Source: CAUJGP01 sp964612425
Lineage (GTDB): Bacteria > Bdellovibrionota > Bdellovibrionia > Bdellovibrionales > Bdellovibrionaceae
Reading direction: 5' to 3'
Assembly (NCBI GenBank): GCA_964612425.1
Contig: CAZTDX010000005.1
Coordinates: 1 to 64,000 of the forward strand
Length of the DNA stretch: 64,000 nucleotides
Shown: one piece after another, positions 55,334-64,000 of the stretch
How positions within the stretch are numbered: the stretch's first letter is position 1
Layout: each line of letters opens with the position of its first letter
Made by a program: the position numbers and the translations under genes
Notes under the pieces: model-generated
Databases searched by the model: none
What the model was told of the DNA's origin: nothing
What the model saw: only the letters and a program-made list of their open reading frames with translations

Positions 55334-56986
55334 CTAAAGAGAATTTTTCAATTCTAAAAACGGCATATAAGTCTGAGAAAGGCTTAGACCTCGCTGAATC
55401 CAATCTAAAGCGTTTTTCTTATTACCTTTTTTTACTTCCAACTTTGCCATTCCTACATACAATGGCAAACTTCTGGGACTAACATTCATCAGTTGAGTGA
55501 GTGATTCCTGAATGCAGGAATCATTATTTTCTTTTTCACAAAACTTTGATTTTAAAAGCCAAGCACTGAGAATTCTGCGATCTGATAACGCCACACCTAA
55601 ACTCGCTTGGGACTCTGAATCTTGCCCAAGTAATTTCATAATATACGCTTTTATGGCGGCGATATTGGAATTTCTTGGAGCTTCCGACTCAGCTTCTAAA
55701 ATAACTTTTTTAGCATCAAGATCTTGTCCTGCCTTAGAGTAGCAATATGCCAGTAAGCTTTTAAAAAGCAAATTATTAGAATCAGATTCTACAATGGTTT
55801 GACAATAAGGAAGTAAATTTTTCCAATTCATAAAAGTCCGATCCACTAATAAATCAATTCGATGACCTTGCCCCGATTCTAAATCACTATTTAGAAGTGA
55901 AGTAACCTCATCGATTTTATCTTGGGTTTTACCTAAAACGGTATAAATATAGGCTTTCAATAAATAGGCTTCTTGTTGTAAATCAAAATTATTTTTTAAG
56001 TAATCATCTAGCATTTGAACAAGCACTGGCAAAATGCGCTTAGGCATTAAACCCTTTCTATTAACTTCAATTGAGGCCATTGTAGAGCCAAGAACAACGA
56101 CACCATTGTTTGTTTGATTCATGACAGGTTCAAAATTTTGTTCAGCTAGCTCGGGATTTCCGTTCACAAAGTCAATTATCGCACGATCAATTAAAGCGGG
56201 TGAATAATTGGGATCGATGATTAGAGCTTTTTTAATCAGCTCCCCTGCATTTTTATAATCATTATCATTGAGATAGGACAATGCCATACCTGTCGTTGCC
56301 ATGACTTTAGCTTCTTTACTTTCCAATTGAGGTATTAATTTTTCTATATTTTTTCGGCCCGTAGTATTTTGATTTTGTAAAACCACTTGAAAAAGCGCTA
56401 AATCCAAATCGACTAATGGATTTGATCGTTCTGTTAATTTCGCCTTTGAGAGAAGAGCAAATGCTCGATCGTAGAAACCTTGGGTTTTAAATTGATTCAC
56501 AGTGGTCAATATTTCTTGGAGAGAATCCTTTTGCTTCACTCGATTAACATTGAAATAGGCCAAAGCTCCAGCCACTAAAACGACTAAAACTCCACCCAAA
56601 AAGGCAAATGTTGATTTACTTTTAGAATTAATTTTTTCCGATGAAGTAACTAATTTTAGTTTATCTAAGACTTTGGGATTATTTTTTTCAATTGCTTCTT
56701 TAATGGATAAACTAACATTCATGGAAGAGGAAAGGGTGTGAGTTAAAGTTGCTGTATTTTCAGACGTTTCAGGACGACTTCGGATTTCTTTTACTGCTGA
56801 TTGAAGTGCCAATTCATCACGAATCAAAACCCAACGTCCAAAGGGAGGCGAGATTTCATCCATTATGGTAAAGTGTTTTAGTTGTAAACCAACGATAACT
56901 TCGTTTAACTTAAAAGGGCCCATTACTCGATTCGCACTTTTAATGAGCCACTGATCTGTTGTACTTTTGGTTGTAGAACTTTCCAT
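55334..56986 (-). CDS. GYF-like/TPR membrane protein
   Basis: 550 residues. The N-terminus (VMGPFKLNEVIVGLQLKHF then RWVLI) resembles the GYF_2/DUF4339 adaptor domain. A Ser/Thr-rich linker and a single membrane span (STFAFLGGVLVVLVAGALAYF, near residue 135) follow. The rest is made of TPR-like helical repeats (for example YDRAFALLSKAKL, YKNAGELIKKALIIDPNYSPAL). The start ATG follows GAGGG. The arrangement suits a scaffold bringing cytoplasmic and periplasmic partners together; the partners are unknown. Confidence 0.73.
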   Translation of the reverse strand: MESSTTKSTTDQWLIKSANRVMGPFKLNEVIVGLQLKHFTIMDEISPPFGRWVLIRDELALQSAVKEIRSRPETSENTATLTHTLSSSMNVSLSIKEAIEKNNPKVLDKLKLVTSSEKINSKSKSTFAFLGGVLVVLVAGALAYFNVNRVKQKDSLQEILTTVNQFKTQGFYDRAFALLSKAKLTERSNPLVDLDLALFQVVLQNQNTTGRKNIEKLIPQLESKEAKVMATTGMALSYLNDNDYKNAGELIKKALIIDPNYSPALIDRAIIDFVNGNPELAEQNFEPVMNQTNNGVVVLGSTMASIEVNRKGLMPKRILPVLVQMLDDYLKNNFDLQQEAYLLKAYIYTVLGKTQDKIDEVTSLLNSDLESGQGHRIDLLVDRTFMNWKNLLPYCQTIVESDSNNLLFKSLLAYCYSKAGQDLDAKKVILEAESEAPRNSNIAAIKAYIMKLLGQDSESQASLGVALSDRRILSAWLLKSKFCEKENNDSCIQESLTQLMNVSPRSLPLYVGMAKLEVKKGNKKNALDWIQRGLSLSQTYMPFLELKNSL

Positions 56987-57010
56987 AGCCCTCTTTTCTA
57001 AAACATAACC

Positions 57011-58525
57011 TCAATGTCTAAAATGTCTTTTCCCTGTAAGGATCATATTTACTTTCAATTCTTTCGCAGTTTTAAATACGGCCTCGTCATTAACAGAACC
57101 ACCAGGTTGTATCACCCATTGAATTCCGGCTTTCGATAACATTTCAATAGAATCCGCAAAAGGGAAAAACGCATCGCTGGCTAATACCACATTGGTTATT
57201 TGTGAGTGGAATTTCTTCCATCGATTAACAGCCAACTCAACGGCATCGACTCGATTGACTTGTCCCATTCCTAAACCCAAAGTTTTTCCTTCGCCCGCTA
57301 TAGCAATGGCGTTACTCTTCAAGCTTGATACCACTTTCCATGCGAGTTCCATTTCTTTTTTTAACTGAGGTGTAGGCGTTTCACCAAGAATTTGCCAATG
57401 ATCACTCCATCCTTCGGACGCATCTTTTTCTTGAACTAAATACCCACCGGCAATGGTTTTAATGTCCACGGTATTAGTCATCGTTAGCATTTCTCTCCAC
57501 TCTAAAATTCGCAAATTTTTCTTACGAGCAAAAAAATCTTTGGCCTCAACAGTGTAACTTGGAGCCACGATACACTCTAAGAAAAGGGTTCCCAACTTTT
57601 CTGCACACTTCAAATCAATCGTAAAATTGGCAGCAATAATTCCGCCAAACACACTCACTGGATCAGCCGAAAGTGCTTTTTCAAGAGCCTCAAGCCCTAC
57701 ACTCCCTACTCCAACTCCACATGGATTATTATGCTTTACAGCAACCACTGCTGGCTCTGAAAATTCGCGAACTAAGTTAGAAGCTGCATCTAGGTCCAGG
57801 AGATTGTTATAGGATAATACTTTCCCTTGCAAAATTTCCGCCTTATGCCAGCCATTGGTCTCGCCTTTTTTTCGAAACCAATTGGATTTTTGATGAGGAT
57901 TTTCACCATAGCGTAGCTCTTGCACCAGTTGTCCACCCAGCGCATGATCAAGATTGGAAGACCCTCCCAGAGCTTCAGCAATCAAAGCATCATAACTTGC
58001 CGTGTGCGAAAAAACTTTAGAGGCAAGATGCTTGCGCTGATCAAAAGAAAGATCACCTTGAGTTTTAAGAATCCACTCATAATCTTTGGGATCACAAACA
58101 ATAGTTATTGATTTAAAATTTTTAGCTGCTGACCGTAAAAAAGAAGGACCACCAATATCGATGTATTCAATGAGTTCGTCTCCCTCATAACCTTTAGCTA
58201 AAGCTCCTTCAAAGGGATAAAGATTTCCAACCACTAAATCAAAGGGCTCTACTTCATAATGCTGAAGCGTTTTCATATCATCGGCGCGATCCACCCTTCC
58301 CAATAACGCCATGTGTACTTTCGGATGCAAAGTTTTTACTCGCCCCTCTAATATTTCTGGAAAATCTGTTTGCTGTGAAATATCAATGACCGAAATCCCT
58401 GCCTCCTGCAAGTGCTTCGAAGTGCCACCTGTTGAGACAATCTTTAATCCTTGTGAGACCAAAGGTTTTAAAAAGTCCACTAAACCCGTTTTATCGGAGA
58501 CACTCACTAACGCTCTTCGAAACAT
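57011..58525 (-). CDS. purH: Bifunctional purine biosynthesis protein PurH
   Basis: 504 residues; carries out the last two steps to IMP. The N-terminal IMP cyclohydrolase domain begins RRALVSVSDKTGLVDF and has GGTSKHL and GRVKTLHPKVH. The C-terminal AICAR transformylase domain has VKHNNPCGVGVGS with the catalytic Lys and His, and ends ILTGKRHFRH. The start ATG has a strong GGGGAGG site. It is not in a purine operon in this window and is followed by the GYF/TPR gene on the same strand. Confidence 0.96.
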   Translation of the reverse strand: MFRRALVSVSDKTGLVDFLKPLVSQGLKIVSTGGTSKHLQEAGISVIDISQQTDFPEILEGRVKTLHPKVHMALLGRVDRADDMKTLQHYEVEPFDLVVGNLYPFEGALAKGYEGDELIEYIDIGGPSFLRSAAKNFKSITIVCDPKDYEWILKTQGDLSFDQRKHLASKVFSHTASYDALIAEALGGSSNLDHALGGQLVQELRYGENPHQKSNWFRKKGETNGWHKAEILQGKVLSYNNLLDLDAASNLVREFSEPAVVAVKHNNPCGVGVGSVGLEALEKALSADPVSVFGGIIAANFTIDLKCAEKLGTLFLECIVAPSYTVEAKDFFARKKNLRILEWREMLTMTNTVDIKTIAGGYLVQEKDASEGWSDHWQILGETPTPQLKKEMELAWKVVSSLKSNAIAIAGEGKTLGLGMGQVNRVDAVELAVNRWKKFHSQITNVVLASDAFFPFADSIEMLSKAGIQWVIQPGGSVNDEAVFKTAKELKVNMILTGKRHFRH

Positions 58526-58670
58526 AATTCCTCCCCTATTATACTTGATTTCTAAAAAAGAAATGCAAGTCTAACAAAATCAATATGACGTGTAAAATAT
58601 TATATATAATCACTTTATTCATGATTATTTTATACGCTAAACGCGACGCCTTAGCCTTAATTCAATTTCA

Positions 58671-59093
58671 TTATGTACTAGTAGTTTGACTATTGATAAT
58701 TTTTTTTGCCCAGTCTATGACCTGGGTTGCCGAAAGGTAAGATCCTTTAATTTCATCAAGCGTGATGGGTAAGTGTCCTTCTTCATATCTTCTGATTGAG
58801 GCGTAGGGGTTCAGTGCCGTCCACTCAAAGCCACCTGGTGGGTATTCGTTTGAGGGCAAAAGAGCGATTAATATTCCCAAATCATGAACTAATGGAAATG
58901 GAATTTGTTTATTTATTAAAACTGATTTTAATGTTTTTTCAATTGCCTGTTGGATCATATAAAGAATATTTTCCAAGCGCCCAGGATTTGGTGATTGTAT
59001 CAATGCTTGGGCCGTTGTCAGATCTCCTTCTGCAATTTTTATTAAAGTAACTGCATAGTCGGGGCTAAATAATATTTTTTTATCTGAATTCAT
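58671..59093 (-). CDS. HEPN-domain protein
   Basis: 140 residues, all-helical HEPN type (IQQAIEKTLKSVLINKQIPFPLVHDLGILI). It is the downstream partner of the nucleotidyltransferase gene, one base after its stop codon. The HepT-type Rx4HxY motif is not clear: the stretch RYEEGH occurs where many non-toxic HEPN proteins have RYP. It could be the toxin of a type VII toxin-antitoxin pair or an inactive relative. Confidence 0.75.
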   Translation of the reverse strand: MNSDKKILFSPDYAVTLIKIAEGDLTTAQALIQSPNPGRLENILYMIQQAIEKTLKSVLINKQIPFPLVHDLGILIALLPSNEYPPGGFEWTALNPYASIRRYEEGHLPITLDEIKGSYLSATQVIDWAKKIINSQTTST

Positions 59094-59094
59094 T

Positions 59095-59460
59095 TTAAAA
59101 AATCCTCATTCCGTTGATATGAGCAATTCTGGCAACTCCACCTGTATCTTTTTTTAAATTGAACTCCGAAGACGACATAAAAATCCAATCTACGGCTACG
59201 GGCGAGAAGAAGGGCTGATTTACTATAGAATAATAAAAAGGAATATCATTTGCAAAATTATCTAGGACTATTACTAATATATCTAAATCAGAATCAACTG
59301 TATTTTTTCCTTCAGAAGCCGATCCAAATAAGTAAGCGAATTCAATTGGCTTGCCTGAGTTTTTTCCTTGCTCATTCAATTTTTGAACTAATGAATGAGC
59401 TAACTCAGGTCCATTAAATGCAGGTTTGAAATTAGGATCCAGTTTATGTAAACGCGACAT
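59095..59460 (-). CDS. Minimal nucleotidyltransferase (MNT)
   Basis: About 121 residues. The nucleotidyltransferase signature GSASEGKNTVDSDLDILV has the G-S and D-x-D residues intact, so it may be active. The partner is the HEPN gene one base downstream. In such pairs the MNT protein is the antitoxin that modifies and silences the HEPN toxin. The start is uncertain: a TTG at 59478 is in frame upstream. Confidence 0.75.
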   Translation of the reverse strand: MSRLHKLDPNFKPAFNGPELAHSLVQKLNEQGKNSGKPIEFAYLFGSASEGKNTVDSDLDILVIVLDNFANDIPFYYSIVNQPFFSPVAVDWIFMSSSEFNLKKDTGGVARIAHINGMRIF

Positions 59461-59588
59461 AGAGAAACTATAAGACAAATTGAACTCATTTCCAAGAGTT
59501 TTTGTTGGTTTCTATTGAGCTTTAACTAAATCTTTTGATAAACTTTATACCGCAAAAATACGGGAGAGAATTGATTTTAAAAAGAGCT

Positions 59589-60887
59589 TCACTTGCGAAC
59601 TTGACCAGTCCCTTCAACAATCCATCTCTGAGTTGTTAAAGAGTCTAACCCCACAGGACCTCGCACATGAAGTTTTTGGGTGCTAATGCCAATTTCGCCA
59701 CCCATTCCAAATTGACCTCCATCGGTAAATCGTGTGGAAGCGTTCCAATAAACAACGGCTGCATCAATTTCATTTTCAAATTTTTTTGCCACGGTTTCGT
59801 TTTTAGTAATAATAGCCTCTGAATGTCTTGAACCATGAATTTCGATATGCTCTATGGCTTCCTTCAAGTTTTTAACTACTTTAATATTTAATTTCAAATC
59901 CAAATACTCTCGATCAAAAGACGTCGAATCAACAGGCCAAACAACCCCACTCTCTGCACTCCCCGAGTACGCTTGGTTTTTGAGTGCAGACAATATTTGA
60001 AATGATTTTGGGCAAGCATAAAAATCAACACCCAAGGGCGCCATCTTTTCGAACATCAGAGCTAAAAACCTATCGGCATTTGAATCATCCACGAGAAGAG
60101 TTTCAACAGAATTGCAAACGGAAGGGCGTTGAGTTTTAGCATTGATCAAAATAGAAATTGCCATCGCTAAATCCGCCTCTTCATGAACGTACAAGTGACA
60201 CAATCCTCGATCATTTTTAATGATGGGAATTGTAGAGTGATTTGTAACGTGCTCGATCAGCTTATCTCCTCCTCTAGGGATGAGCACATCAATAAACTGA
60301 TTTTGTTTTAATAAAAAATCGGTCGTATCTCGCGAGGGATCTTCAAGTCCCCAAAAGGGAGTCTCCGTGATTTGCAAAGAGCGCAAACTTTCATTGATAC
60401 ACCGATAAATAACTTTGGCGCTGAGAGAAGATTCTTTCCCTCCCTTTAAAAGAAGTCCATTTCCCGCTTTAAAGGCCAAAGAAAAAGCTTCTGTAATGAC
60501 ATTGGGGCGTGACTCAAAAATCATAAAAATCAATCCCAGAGGACCTTGCACTTGACGTAATTTTAAACCATTAGCTAAGACCTTCTCACTCACTGTTTTC
60601 CCAATGGGATCAGGCAGCGATGCTACAAAACGCAAACTCTCAGTCATTTGCTGTAGGCGTTGTGGCGTTAGAAGCAATCGATCTTCAAAGGCCTTTTGGT
60701 AATAAGCCTGCTCGCGATACGTCTGAATATCTTTGGTGTTTTCTTTTAAAATCTCATCAGAAGCCGAAGCTAACACATCAGCCAATGTGAGTAAAACATG
60801 ATTTTTTAGATCAGCACTCATCATCCGCAAAAATCGCTTTGCTTGATGCATTGCCACTAACTTTTCGTGATACTCATGCTGTTTCAT
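59589..60887 (-). CDS. proA: Gamma-glutamyl phosphate reductase
   Basis: About 432 residues; converts gamma-glutamyl phosphate to glutamate semialdehyde with NADPH in proline synthesis. It is an aldehyde-dehydrogenase-fold protein with the catalytic Cys in QRPSVCNSVETLLV and family stretches GLIFMIFESRPNV and LLLKGGKESS. The ATG at 60887 lies one base after the proB stop, so the two are coupled. An alternative TTG at 60929 would lie inside proB and is less likely. Confidence 0.95.
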   Translation of the reverse strand: MKQHEYHEKLVAMHQAKRFLRMMSADLKNHVLLTLADVLASASDEILKENTKDIQTYREQAYYQKAFEDRLLLTPQRLQQMTESLRFVASLPDPIGKTVSEKVLANGLKLRQVQGPLGLIFMIFESRPNVITEAFSLAFKAGNGLLLKGGKESSLSAKVIYRCINESLRSLQITETPFWGLEDPSRDTTDFLLKQNQFIDVLIPRGGDKLIEHVTNHSTIPIIKNDRGLCHLYVHEEADLAMAISILINAKTQRPSVCNSVETLLVDDSNADRFLALMFEKMAPLGVDFYACPKSFQILSALKNQAYSGSAESGVVWPVDSTSFDREYLDLKLNIKVVKNLKEAIEHIEIHGSRHSEAIITKNETVAKKFENEIDAAVVYWNASTRFTDGGQFGMGGEIGISTQKLHVRGPVGLDSLTTQRWIVEGTGQVRK

Positions 60888-60888
60888 T

Positions 60889-61713
60889 TTAATTTTTTCT
60901 TTTGATGGGTTTACCAATGGAGGTTCCAAGGGATTCTCCCTGCCACAGCCGAGTCAAAACTCTTTCTGTAGTGCCGCGCACGATGTGAGTTGAAATTCCT
61001 TTTTTTAAAGCGCGTTGTGCAGCTAATAGCTTTGAAGTCATTCCTCCTCGTCCTACACTGGAAATTTTATTTGAAGCAGTGGATTTAATAATTTTTTGAG
61101 AAAGTGTTGGTAGCTGACTGATGAGAGTAGCACCTTCTTGAGTGGGATCACGATCGTAGAGCCCGTCAACATTCGTTAAAATCACCAATCGATCGGCCTG
61201 GAGTTCACAGGCTACCATCGCTGAAAGCTGATCGTTATCGCCAAACTGTATTTCATCCGTGGCGACAGCATCATTTTCGTTGAGAAGAGGAATGCTTCCC
61301 CATTCCAATAGCTTTAAGATCGTATTACAGAGATTGATGCGGCTTTCTCTCCGATTGAAATCAGAATAACTTAATAACACTTGAGCACCCATAAGTCCCT
61401 GTGATTGTAAACCAAGATTATAGAGTTCCATAAGCATCGGTTGTCCAATAGCACTGAGCGCTTGTTTTTCTGGTAATGAATGCCATTGATAATTCAAACG
61501 CTGGCGAGCTGAGGCAATGGCTCCCGAGGTGACCCAAACAATATTGATTGACTTTGTCTTTACTAAAAAAGAAACCTCTTGTATCAGAGCACGGATTAAC
61601 AAAGGACCACCATCAGTAATTAATTGACTCCCAATTTTAATAATCCAAAGTTCTTTTTTATTTCGTCTTTGACTATTTATTTTTTTACTAATTTTTTTCC
61701 TGATTTTGTTCAA
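60889..61713 (-). CDS. proB: Glutamate 5-kinase, PUA-less
   Basis: 274 residues; phosphorylates glutamate as the first step of proline synthesis. It is an amino-acid-kinase fold with IIKIGSQLI, VTSGAIASARQRL, LLNENDAVATDEI and VGRGGMTSKL. It lacks the C-terminal PUA domain present in the Escherichia coli enzyme, as in the shorter form of the family. The start is a TTG with GGAG upstream, overlapping the previous gene's stop by four bases. proA follows directly. Confidence 0.94.
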   Translation of the reverse strand: MNKIRKKISKKINSQRRNKKELWIIKIGSQLITDGGPLLIRALIQEVSFLVKTKSINIVWVTSGAIASARQRLNYQWHSLPEKQALSAIGQPMLMELYNLGLQSQGLMGAQVLLSYSDFNRRESRINLCNTILKLLEWGSIPLLNENDAVATDEIQFGDNDQLSAMVACELQADRLVILTNVDGLYDRDPTQEGATLISQLPTLSQKIIKSTASNKISSVGRGGMTSKLLAAQRALKKGISTHIVRGTTERVLTRLWQGESLGTSIGKPIKRKN

Positions 61714-62753
61714 GGCGCAGCTCCATGATCTTTTACCAAATTATTTGCTGGTTGTTTAATCCCCTTTAAGCATGTTAAATAAATATTATTTAACACGTCA
61801 GCAGTTATGTATTGAGTCACAAATGGCAGAGATAAAATAACTGTTGAGCGCTGCTCAGCCTCGGTGAGTCTGGCATCTCCCCACCATGGCCAACAGGGAT
61901 AAATCCCATCCCATCGACTTAAATTTGTTGTTTCACAGCGAGATTCAAATCCAGGAGCTTTAAGCGTCTCTAATTTTAATTGTGCCAGTAGCTTTTCTAT
62001 AAAATAACTCCCATCAACACCTCGAACTTCGAAAACCAGTCGATTATAAAGTCTCTTCGCGTTTTTAAAATCAAAAACTTTAAAATGCTGCGAATAGAGA
62101 GAGAGTTCTACCTCTAGTTTTTGAATCAATTCTTTATTTTCTCGACCTTGCTCCTTAGCCTCATGGAGGGATGGACCCCAATCCAACTCAGTCCAATCCA
62201 TGAGTTGTGCCGAAGAAGGACTCATTCTAAATCGAGGGCCCAAAACCACCAAGACTTTCTGTGCATCAATAATTCTTATTTGTGCCCCGAATGGATGAGG
62301 CACACTACTTTGCTTCGACCAAGCCCAATGATGTTGAATTTCTATATGTGAAATGCGCTTATCATTTAAAACCTTGAGTTCTTCTTCCGTTAACTCTAAT
62401 TCCCCTGTCACACCATGATCTCTAACCAAGAGTGTTACCATGAGTTCTTTCGTTATTGCCTCTTCCAAACTTGAAATGGTTCTTTTAGACAGTGGCGAAA
62501 GGGTGTGGACCTGATAGCCCTCAGTAGCAAAACTTTGTACGGATTCAGTCAGGTATGGACTCCCCCAAGGCATAACCAAAACACTTTTTCTCGTCGGCCA
62601 GAAGTGTTTCAGCCCTTGTAGTAAATCAACCAAAGCATGACCTAGACCATAGTAAGGGTAGCAACGTATTTTATTATCATTAATTCCTAACTCTTTGCGC
62701 CAATAATTTTGACTCGCACTCCAAGAGTTAAATTTTTCAAAAGTAAATGACAT
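61710..62753 (-). CDS. First gene of the proline operon, unknown (possible degenerate PLP fold)
   Basis: 347 residues with no signal peptide. The order of features (YYGLGHALVDLLQGL, VLVMPWGSPYLTESVQSF, LLVRDHGVTGELELTEEEL, then IIDAQKVLVVLGPRFRMSP) recalls aminotransferase fold-type I enzymes, in which a Lys binds PLP. The match is weak and the function is unclear. Its stop overlaps the proB start by four bases, so it is tightly co-translated with proB and proA. No other proline enzyme is evident. Confidence 0.62.
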   Translation of the reverse strand: MSFTFEKFNSWSASQNYWRKELGINDNKIRCYPYYGLGHALVDLLQGLKHFWPTRKSVLVMPWGSPYLTESVQSFATEGYQVHTLSPLSKRTISSLEEAITKELMVTLLVRDHGVTGELELTEEELKVLNDKRISHIEIQHHWAWSKQSSVPHPFGAQIRIIDAQKVLVVLGPRFRMSPSSAQLMDWTELDWGPSLHEAKEQGRENKELIQKLEVELSLYSQHFKVFDFKNAKRLYNRLVFEVRGVDGSYFIEKLLAQLKLETLKAPGFESRCETTNLSRWDGIYPCWPWWGDARLTEAEQRSTVILSLPFVTQYITADVLNNIYLTCLKGIKQPANNLVKDHGAAP

Positions 62754-63088
62754 TAATTCCGCCCATACAAGAGAAACACCAATTCAATGTCTCTAAATAA
62801 TATGGTTGTCCTCTAATTTAAAAAGAGCAATTAATGAATTTATCAAATCTCTAAATCCTCTTCTAAAGTAATAATTTTGATTTATTTCAAAATCCACGCG
62901 TTAGGGCGACGCTCGGAATTAAAGATGAATTGAATCTACGGATCTCTCATAATCTCAGAAAGAGACATTAGGCTGTCAATTCTTTTTACATTTGGATTAC
63001 AGTTTTAAGGATTAGTTCACTTTTTAAATGAAATACTCTAGGTAAAGTCTTGGCATGCTTTCTGCTTTGTTAGAAGTCGGAGGTATCT
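62754..63088. other. Gene-free region between divergent genes
   Basis: About 335 bases between the proline operon and the lipoprotein gene. It is AT-rich, with no open frame and no strong palindrome. It presumably contains the two divergent promoters. A GGAGG site at its right edge belongs to the next gene. Confidence 0.5.
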
Positions 63089-64000
63089 ATGGAAACTAGC
63101 AAACTAAATCCCTTTATAACAGGTCAGAAGGCCTTAGTCTGTCTGATGACTTCTAGCCTTTTGCTAGCTGCCTGCGATAAAAATACCAACCAAAGAACAA
63201 GACCAGCTCAAGTGGCGCAAGGTGCTGCAACTATTGAAAATCACGATCAACAAAAAAATGCCGATGGAACTCCTAATACTAATAATAAAGGGACCACTAA
63301 CAATAATAATCCTGGTAATGGTAATACCAAACCAGAAGATTCCACCACTGATAAGCCTCAAATGAAAGGTACACTTCAAACCGGAACAGAAGACAATTCC
63401 AATGGTCAAACAACAAACGTGGATGGAAATCCACCCAACTCACTAAATCCTCCTGGCCCCCAAGCTGGTGGCACAATACCGCCCCCGTCAGGTCAACCTA
63501 ATCCCAGTGGAAATACAAATTTACCAAATAATCCTTCGCTTCCTGATTCTCGAACAGGTAGCACTAAATCTGTTGACCTTGTCTTAGAGGACTCTGATAG
63601 TAGCACTTCTCGTTCAGACCGCAAATTAAATCAAAAAAGTCGATTTACAAAATCAAGTTCTTCTAGTCGTGATAGCATCGACGAGGGCAGCGACACTGAT
63701 GATGATCGCTTGCTCGCAGAGGATCAAGACGAAGATGAAAAAGATGATAAGGATAGTAAGAAAAGTAATGATGGTTCAAAGCTTTCGAAACATTCTAAAA
63801 CTAAAGATTTTCATAGAATTGATTTAATGCTAAAGCAAATGAATAAAATTTATTTGAATGCTTGGATAGCGATCAATCATGATTCTACTTCAAAACCTGA
63901 AAATTACTTCAGTCTTGTACACAAGAAAATTCACGACTACAAACTCTATGTTTTTAACGAAAGCGAACCGATCAAAGACTTTGATGATAAAAAGGAATGT
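63089..64000 (+). CDS. Low-complexity lipoprotein, partial at the window end
   Basis: Open to the last base of the window (304 codons), so it is truncated by the window edge. It starts at an ATG 6 bases after GGAGG. The signal peptide (TSSLLLAACDKN) has a clear lipobox LAAC. About 190 residues rich in Asn, Gly, Pro, Thr and Ser follow, then a Ser/Asp/Lys-rich acidic stretch (SSRDSIDEGSDTDDDR). From about residue 240 the sequence becomes more ordered (IDLMLKQMNKIYLNAWIAIN). No family was recognised. The long disordered region suggests a surface-exposed tether. Confidence 0.78.
   Translation, partial: METSKLNPFITGQKALVCLMTSSLLLAACDKNTNQRTRPAQVAQGAATIENHDQQKNADGTPNTNNKGTTNNNNPGNGNTKPEDSTTDKPQMKGTLQTGTEDNSNGQTTNVDGNPPNSLNPPGPQAGGTIPPPSGQPNPSGNTNLPNNPSLPDSRTGSTKSVDLVLEDSDSSTSRSDRKLNQKSRFTKSSSSSRDSIDEGSDTDDDRLLAEDQDEDEKDDKDSKKSNDGSKLSKHSKTKDFHRIDLMLKQMNKIYLNAWIAINHDSTSKPENYFSLVHKKIHDYKLYVFNESEPIKDFDDKKEC

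Overview
The window looks like a chromosomal segment of a low-GC Gram-negative bacterium, most likely of the Bdellovibrio lineage (Bdellovibrionota). The reasons are the AT-rich composition, the many lipoproteins and Sec or Tat exported proteins, the minor-pilin operon, system II cytochrome c maturation together with heme A synthesis, and MRP/CFTR-like (ABCC-type) half transporters. This placement is an inference from gene content. No rRNA or tRNA gene was recognised.

Layout. 1-11 kb: heme A synthase (ctaA), two Tat-exported GMC oxidoreductases flanking a secreted alpha/beta hydrolase with a Cys nucleophile, and a resB-ccsA pair for cytochrome c assembly. 11-21 kb: a HAD phosphatase, a small secreted protein, an AAA ATPase cassette inserted between an intact macB and a fragment of a second macB 3' end, a tolC-macA-macB efflux operon, and a large Cys-rich repeat lipoprotein behind a near-perfect sigma-54 promoter. 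21-30 kb: a secreted unknown, a DUF454 protein, an orphan ParA, the oxyR / ahpC-ahpF peroxide locus with an OxyR-like site between the divergent genes, and a second AAA ATPase whose promoter region carries two palindromes sharing a core with the first ATPase locus. 30-38 kb: a LysR regulator divergent from a PLP deaminase-like enzyme, a nitronate monooxygenase / hotdog thioesterase / acyltransferase operon, and three overlapping minor-pilin genes. 38-48 kb: a UvrD-type helicase with a neighbouring zinc-ribbon/Tudor-like protein, a substrate-binding protein coupled to a hybrid histidine kinase, a lipoprotein and a nucleoside transporter. 47-53 kb: a receiver/PilZ-like protein, two ABCC-type half transporters and a DUF475 membrane protein. 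53.1-54.1 kb: a gene-free region with a giant nested palindrome. 54-64 kb: cysE, a lipoprotein, a TPR protein, purH, an MNT-HEPN pair, a proline operon (unknown gene, proB, proA) and the start of a low-complexity lipoprotein that runs off the end.

Most striking signals: (1) two unlinked ATPase/winged-helix/nuclease-like proteins share the upstream element attagcggata, in tandem 40-bp palindromes at one locus; (2) a palindrome of about 264-bp arms and about 358-bp loop, each arm itself a long hairpin; (3) the macB tail remnant beside the first ATPase; (4) splits of proteins that are fused elsewhere: GMC oxidoreductase/hydrolase, helicase/Tudor tail, and ABCC halves.
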